64,000 bases of DNA, taken from Todiramphus chloris collaris. Lineage: Eukaryota; Chordata; Aves; Coraciiformes; Alcedinidae. Below, one piece after another: positions 58,100 through 64,000 of the stretch; positions within the stretch are counted from its first letter, which is position 1; the number at the start of each line of letters is the position of its first letter. Both the position numbers and the translations under genes were made by a program. A model generated the notes under the pieces. It made no database searches, had not been told where the DNA came from, and was given only the letters and a program-made list of their open reading frames with translations. The DNA lies in assembly GCA_025345505.1 (NCBI GenBank), contig JANVCC010000064.1, positions 3,609,538 through 3,673,537 of the forward strand. The letters run 5' to 3'.

Positions 58100-61000
58100 T
58101 TTCAGTCACCCTTGCTGAAGCCTTTTGTTTCCTAACTCAAAAGCACTAGGCTGTGAGTGAAGTTGGGCCTGCTGCTTGTAGGGGTTATTATCAACCACTT
58201 TATTGGGCTTATAGAACTGCTCAAAGGCCCCAGTGAAGATAAGGACTCTGCCAACACAAGAGCTTCATATGGTGACTTTGAAAGTAGGAATGATGTGTAG
58301 TGGTGACCTGGCTGAATGAAGCTGAGGTGATTGCTTTTTATTACTGCCATAAATCCCCTGTTGCTGTTCCTCGGGTGGTGGTAGTGTTCCTCTTCTTTGT
58401 GTGTTTATTCTGGTCTGCCTGGGGTTGGGTGTCACTGAGTTGCCTGTGCCAGCTTCATCTCTTACCCTGTATCTCGTGTCTTTCTCAAACTGATGCTCCT
58501 ATAACTTGCAAACTCAGGGTATTATTTGCCACTTAAGCACAAAGCAGACCACGTATGTTTTATCAGTGAAGTTCAGAAATTGAATTCTAGGTAAGTGGTT
58601 TGTAACTGTTCTCGTTCGGAGACCTTCCAAGTATTCCTGGTCATCAGCTCTGATGTTTGTGCCATTTTCTGTTGGGATGCTGGCAGCAGCTTGAGTCTGT
58701 TGCAGGCACCCATCACAGACTGTGACTGAGGTGGCACTTGAGGAGAGCTTGCTGCGAATCCCTTAGGAGGCTCAGCATTTCAGGAGAGGAACTGTTTTCC
58801 CGAGTCCCTCCAATCCGGATGGATGTTCCCTCGGCACAGCTTTGTGTGTTCTGATGTGGTCTGCGCTGTGGGCAAAGCTTCTCTTCGTTTCCATTGTTGT
58901 AAGCTCTTGCTTGTAGACAAAGGGGATTTTAACCAGACAAAGCATAGCTTTTTTTTTTTCATTGCTGACAAATCCTGTGTTATTTTCAAGATATTTTCCA
59001 AAGGGGAACTTTAAGCAATTGCAAGTGCTTTCTGTTTAAAGCAGTGTTCGGGATGCCTAGATGACATTTTTGGTTTGGCCAGTGACTCTTTAGTAATTCG
59101 GGCCACATTTAAGCGCCTGTTAGTTAGGGTCAGTACCTCTGAAGATGCAAGTCTAGGGACAGCTGAGCTTGGACACACCATTTATGGGCTGTTAAGTGTC
59201 CTGCAAATGCTCAAGGTTCTGGTGGTGCATTTGAAAATGCAGATTTCAACTCCTTTGTACCTCAGCTGCTGTTCTACAGAGTCAGTGGAAGAGCACTCCG
59301 TGTAGCAACCTTTCCCTCGGCTGTAAAGGGCTTTGAAATCACTGGAGAAATAGAGCTGCAGAAGTCCAAAGGGATAGTCTGTTAAGACATGTCAGTCAGC
59401 ACTTTAATGGGTGAAGAGTTCTTTCCATCAGTGCCACACAAATGGATCCCAGCCTACGTGGCTTTGTCAGAGCTCCTTCCATTTAGCCCCAGGCTGCCCC
59501 TGGAGTCAACAGAAGAGACGATTCTGCAGCTGTTAATTCAGACCCTATATGACCTGGTACAAGGAAAGTTCAAAACTCCAAGCTTCTCTGCTCTGGTGCT
59601 AATGATCCTTCATGGCACAATACTTTTCCCTCTAATTACTTGAGCTTGCATCTTTTTCCTATTTAGCAATGCCTTGGGCATGTTGCTTCCATTGTGGGGC
59701 AGCACTGAATACATGCCCATTAGTAAAAGGCACTGAATGGAGTGGAGGCTGCAGTGTTTCTTTTGAGTTGTCATCCAGCGTCTTCCCGTGCCTCCCATCC
59801 TCCCAGCCCATATCCCGGGATCTGCTGGCAGGTTTAGGATACTTTGCTGATGCTGCTAACTACTGAGCAGCCTTCTCAAGTGCACTTAGGATTTTTTTTT
59901 TTTAACTTCTCAGCATCTCTGGATTTTAGCACATGAAAGCCACAAGAAAATGTAACAGAAATCTGTCTTACAGGCATAGCTGTGAAAGCTTTGAGAGCCT
60001 GATGCACACACAGTGACAAGGATCTTCAAGCAGTCTTGCGGAAAGAACTTTGCTCCTTCTCAAAAGGGAAGTTAGAAGGGAATTGAGGGCACTGTTCAAG
60101 ATTCCTACAGTATATTGGAGGGCAGAGGGGGGAAAAAAAAGTTTGCTGTAAGTGGTTTACCACTGCTGGAACTGGGAGCTTTCCATATACCTTACAACTA
60201 CCGCTTAGTGGAGGCTGCACTGGGCAGAGGCAGGCTGGCATACCCTTGATTTTGGCAAAGGCTGCTTTCCCTAAGGGGGACCCTTTGAATGCAAGTAATT
60301 TTTTTCACTTTGCAGTGAGATGTGATGTATAGAAGAACCTTGCCCCTTCCCGTGCCACTCATCTGTCTTCCCTACTTAGAGTTGCAGCCTCTCCTGTAGG
60401 GTGCAAAACCATGTGTGTAGTATCCTTTATTTCTGCCTGTAGCTTTCCTTGTAGTCCCTGTCCTCAAAGTTGTCCTCTCAATATTTTCTTATCTGAACCA
60501 CGTGCATGGGAAGCCTCGCCTACCTGGGAAAAGAGCTGCTTCAGTAACTGCTGACATCCTGTGTGTCTGAGACTGAGTATGCTGAGGCTGCTTGACCTAT
60601 CTTGCATTGTTTGGGCTTCATAAGCCTTTTATGGGGTCTGGCACGTTTGCTGTAAGTCTCCAGATTCTGGCAGTGATACGGCAGTGGGGTGGAACATCTC
60701 TCTATGCTGAAAGCACCTCATTTAATAAGTCTGGCACAGGAACATCTTCAGCCCTTGGAAGGGAAATCAATTTCCTTTCCTGCAAGGAAGGAGCTTGTTC
60801 CTGGAGGGACTGGCACTGCTTTTCCATCCTTGCTGCTGATTTGAATGCTCCTTCATTTTTTTTAGTGACCTTGTGTAAGCAGAATGGTGAAAGTCTGATG
60901 AAGAGGAGAGCAAATAATTTTTCTAAAGCATCTATGTGGAAAAGATCCCAAGTGAGCTCATTGAATGCTCTCTTCTTGCAAAGATGTCTTCTAGTAGCCT

Positions 61001-61100
61001 TGCAATATGAATCTGCCTGGCAATATGATCTAATCACCCTGGATTTAGGAGGCTTGTGACATGCTTTGCTCTTGAGTACACCCAAGTCTCTTCTTTCCTT
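58100..61100. other. No supported gene; intron-like sequence
   Basis: T/G-biased with T runs at about 58950 and 59888. A consensus donor at about 58589 (TTCTAG|GTAAGT) follows a possible 24-base micro-exon (EVQKLNS). Overlapping opposite-strand frames at 60.6-61.1 kb are probably chance. Confidence 0.4.
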
Positions 61101-61167
61101 GATGCCTTAGTGTACCAGCTCCAGTTAGTCTCATTTCTGTTGTGACATTAGGCTGTAAATGCTGTAG

Positions 61168-61225
61168 TCCATGGAGGGGAGACAGTGTGTGGTCTCCTTG
61201 TTACTGAAAATTGATGATCTTAACA
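61168..61225 (+). CDS. Candidate exon with start codon in ideal context
   Basis: After a moderate acceptor (GTAAATGCTGTAG) the sequence TCCATGGAGG offers an ATG followed by G; the frame reads MEGRQCVVSLLLKIDDLN and reaches a good donor (AACA|GTAAGT), leaving one base. The exit phase does not fit the exon at 62065-62183. No family recognised. Confidence 0.2.
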
Positions 61226-62064
61226 GTAAGTGAAGAGTGCATCATGGGGTGGAGGCCGTCAAAGGGTCTGCGACTTGCTTCTCTATCTGGATATGGTCTG
61301 TAAGTAGCCTGGCTTAGACTGGGTCTGAGTTACAGGAGGAAAAGACAGCTATATATTTCTGGTCTTGAGGGAACAGCCCTGCTCATTGGTTTAAATCATT
61401 CTGGGGTTTTATTTTTCTGTGTCAGCACTGTCAGAGCCTATAATCCTCAACCAAAAGAGGCCATCCTGCCCTACCAAGAGAAGGACTTAGTGAGGAATCC
61501 CCTTCAGCAAGGATGTGGCAAGCAGACTGACAATGTAAAAGAAGGGAAAAATATTCTGGGCTAACATGCATAAAATTAGGGCCTGATTATGATGCAGAAT
61601 TTGAAAACAAAACATGAAGAATTCCCCTAGTACTGGGAGCTGGTGGAGCCACACAATGGGCAGCACTCGCTGCCATGCATTATAGCAGCAGTAATTGAGC
61701 AGGTAATGATTATGCATGATGTAGAAACACCCACCATGGTTATGTTCGTACTGAGCAGACAGGGAAGACTTCATGTAGCGGATAAATGTCTGCAGACATT
61801 TTAAATAGCAGTCACTGCTCATATATTCTCTACATCCCCTTCTGATCCAGAGGTAGTACATAATATATGAACATTTAAGAGTAGATGCTGCAGAGAGTGT
61901 CCTAAGCAGCTGCAAGAGACTCAAGATGCTGGAACATGAGATTTGCATCAGTCCTGAGCTGTGCTATGAATGTTGAGACAGCTCGGCCCTATGGGCAGAG
62001 GAGCTCTGTTCATTATCTTGCTTCTAGGTCTCCTGGAAGACAAGGCACTTGCCTCATGCTGCAG

Positions 62065-62183
62065 GTGGAGGTAGAGATTTCCTATAGCAAGTACAGTGTG
62101 ACTAACGCAGGGAAAACTGCATGTGTAACTTGGCAGTATCTTCATAGCCAGAGAACCAGAATTGTACTTGGGGAGAAGAGATG
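62065..62183 (+). CDS. Candidate coding exon, 119 nt
   Basis: The acceptor CACTTGCCTCATGCTGCAG and donor AGATG|GTAAGA are both strong. In phase 0 all 39 codons are open: VEVEISYSKYSVTNAGKTAC, then VTWQYLHSQRTRIVLGEKR, leaving two bases. The alternation of polar and hydrophobic residues and the C...W spacing recall a beta-sandwich strand pattern, but I cannot assign a domain. It joins in phase to the exon at 63334-63408. Confidence 0.32.
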
Positions 62184-63333
62184 GTAAGACAGGAATCTGT
62201 AGTGTTGCTTCCAGATTCAGTGGTGACTCTGTAGTCTATGGGAATTAGAACTTTTCCCTGCTAAGGTTCAGATCTCTTGCTCCTTAACTTGAACTGTGAT
62301 CTCAGTAAGTGGTTTTACAAGTCCTTTTGGAGCCTTTTATTTTCCCATCTGTTAAAAGACGAGTGTCTCATTATACCATGTTGTTTATGGTCTTCAGACA
62401 AAACAATGTGGAGTACTGGTAAATCGTTTGATTATTCGTGTTTTATCAGTCTGCCATTTCTGAAGAGCTTATAGCTGCTGTCTGCTTGCATTTGTATTTC
62501 ATTCCACTGGGATTTAACTGTGCTCTGACAGAGCCAGCTCTTTCAGCATTTAGGGAAGAGGAGTTTGAAATCTTCAGGAGCTGTGCAAGTCCTTACTTCA
62601 ATTTTTTATAAATTTAGTAGGAAATACACTCAGCCATACTTCCTAAAAGAGGAAATGTTTGAGTCCTGTCTCCTGTGTTTAGAATAAACAGAATGCGGAT
62701 AACTTAATCTAAAAGGAAAATGTTCTTTTGAGGATAAACAGCCTGAATAAAACATTTCTGAGCAAACCCATGATAATGTCCCTCCCCTTGCACCATCCCC
62801 CAAACAGCGGTTTCTATCCTGAAGGATGCCAGAAGCAGCTGGCTGATGAAGGGAACCGGCCTCACCACAAACTAGACTTGGAATTCTACTCGGGATCCCC
62901 TGTTATGTCTGCTCCCACCATGCTGATATCTGGGATCCTTGATGACCAATAGGGACCCTGCAAGTGGGCACATCTCATTTGGCTTATTCTGCAGGAATGT
63001 TAAATAAGACCCATTTCCTGACAGACAGACACTTTGGTTTAGTTTCTAGAGGTTAATGAGGTCCAGATGCAGAGACTTGTGTGGTCTGGGGCTGATGAAC
63101 TGCTGTTATCTACTGTATGGAGCCATTTGATTTCTTTTCCCTTCTTTACTAGACAAGCCAACTTGTCATTGTTAGGAAGCTGTGGCAGTTTTTTGAGCTT
63201 GCTGGGTTGAAAGAACAGAGGAGGCAGAGGCTGGAAGTGTAAACTTAGACTTTTAATAGGGAAATGAGGGGTGTTTATCTCCTGTCACTCCAGATATGGC
63301 AACCAAAGAGCAAATAGGCATGGTAATTGTCAG

Positions 63334-63408
63334 TGCAAGATTCACACATGAGAACTGTGTCCTGGATGGAATGCCAGCATCTCGCAAGCATGTGCTACAG
63401 AAGAAGAG
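63334..63408 (+). CDS. Candidate coding exon, 75 nt, symmetric
   Basis: A moderate acceptor (GGCATGGTAATTGTCAG) and donor (AGAAGAG|GTAAAA). With one carried base, the only frame I checked that stays open reads ARFTHENCVLDGMPASRKHV, then LQKK, leaving AG. The two bases left by the exon at 62065-62183 plus its first base give a cysteine codon. The basic end is hydrophilic. No family recognised. Confidence 0.25.
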
Positions 63409-64000
63409 GTAAAATAAGGCTTAGGATACCCACTTAGCCTGTTATCTTGCTTTCAGTTATTAACAGGAGCTGGATTGAGGGAAAGAAAACAGTAACAGTG
63501 TCAAAAAGGGAATCCTACCTGACCAGGTTTTTTCCCTGATATTTGCAGTCAGTAAATTGCTTGCAGCACTCCTCTAGCCGTGCTTCCTGCTGTGGCCCAT
63601 AGGTTTGCCACAGTTATTCATGCCCTTGATTCAGTCCTGTGAGCTGTCACAATTGCATCAGACTGACGGATGCCTTGGAAACTCTACAATAACCCTTATA
63701 AGTATTTCACTTCTTAAATAGATTCAACTGGTGAGTCAGACTACTGCCTGAGAGCAAACATGGAAATGAGGAGCTAGGAACTGCTGGACCAGATGAGACT
63801 AACAGTTGGTCTAAATGACTGTTTCACTGTTTCGCCCTGTGGGACTAGACCTTTCCAGAAGGGAAAGATGGAAGTCCATTTAAAGGACTGCAAACTTGAA
63901 TCTTGCTTTTGCTTTTCTTGGGTGGTGGGAGAGGACCGTGTGTCAGGCTTTGCTGGCACTGCAGGAGCACTGTTCTATTTCAAGCCCCCTGTGACTGCAA

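Noticed and set aside
60592-61085. Opposite overlapping frames of 155 and 127 codons
   Set aside because: They mirror each other; neither has flanking splice sites or a recognisable domain.
61487-61948. Minus-strand frame of 153 codons
   Set aside because: Cys/His/Tyr-rich wording typical of a reversed T-rich strand, no splice signals, and against the local transcription bias.
1-64000. tRNA, rRNA or CRISPR array
   Set aside because: No cloverleaf B-box with matching arms, no rRNA wording, and no regularly spaced direct repeats seen.

Overview
The window looks like nuclear DNA of a bird. It is about 58% A+T, poor in interspersed repeats, and carries the 3' end of a CR1 LINE at about 11.12-11.18 kb whose wording matches the avian consensus. 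There are two CpG-rich blocks (18.5-18.9 and 25.45-26.1 kb). Nothing bacterial is visible: no operons, no CRISPR array, no ribosomal or transfer RNA. No long open frame resembles a protein I can name, so every coding call below is a candidate exon, judged on splice-site quality, an open frame and reading phase.

The clearest large-scale feature is base asymmetry. From position 1 to about 45.7 kb the + strand mostly has A over T and C over G. From about 46.05 kb to the end it has T over A and G over C. My hand counts are A109 C88 G24 T79 in 45301-45600 and A85 C35 G51 T129 in 46081-46380. Such a flip is what transcription leaves behind when a minus-strand unit lies to the left and a plus-strand unit to the right. 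The turning point holds two CCAAT boxes (45938-45950) and is flanked by strong splice donors pointing away from each other (minus at 45760-45761, plus at 46074-46075). I read it as a possible non-CpG bidirectional promoter.

Left part, minus strand: the CpG block at 18.5-18.9 kb ends in a strong donor preceded by a short start-codon frame. Seven further splice-flanked open segments downstream (15.1, 11.6, 8.65, 7.0, 4.7, 1.35 and 1.03 kb) can be joined in one phase, giving a hypothetical protein of at least 213 residues with a membrane segment near its N-terminus. The CpG block at 25.45-26.1 kb holds a minus-strand first-exon donor, a perfect three-unit heat-shock element, a CACGTG E-box and a ZNF143-like site. 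A second set of minus-strand segments (44.7, 44.07, 39.8 and 36.3 kb) could belong to the unit starting at 45.76 kb.

Right part, plus strand: a possible first exon near 46.05 kb, a possible terminal exon with an AATAAA at 49.25 kb, and scattered splice-flanked open segments at 50.1, 51.7, 55.3, 57.8, 61.2, 62.1 and 63.3 kb; the last two are phase-compatible. The rest is sequence in which I see only mononucleotide runs, short simple repeats and isolated motifs.

The gene models were picked by eye from many possible splice sites, so some or all may be chance. The strand-asymmetry flip, the CpG blocks, the heat-shock element and the CR1 copy are the most secure observations.
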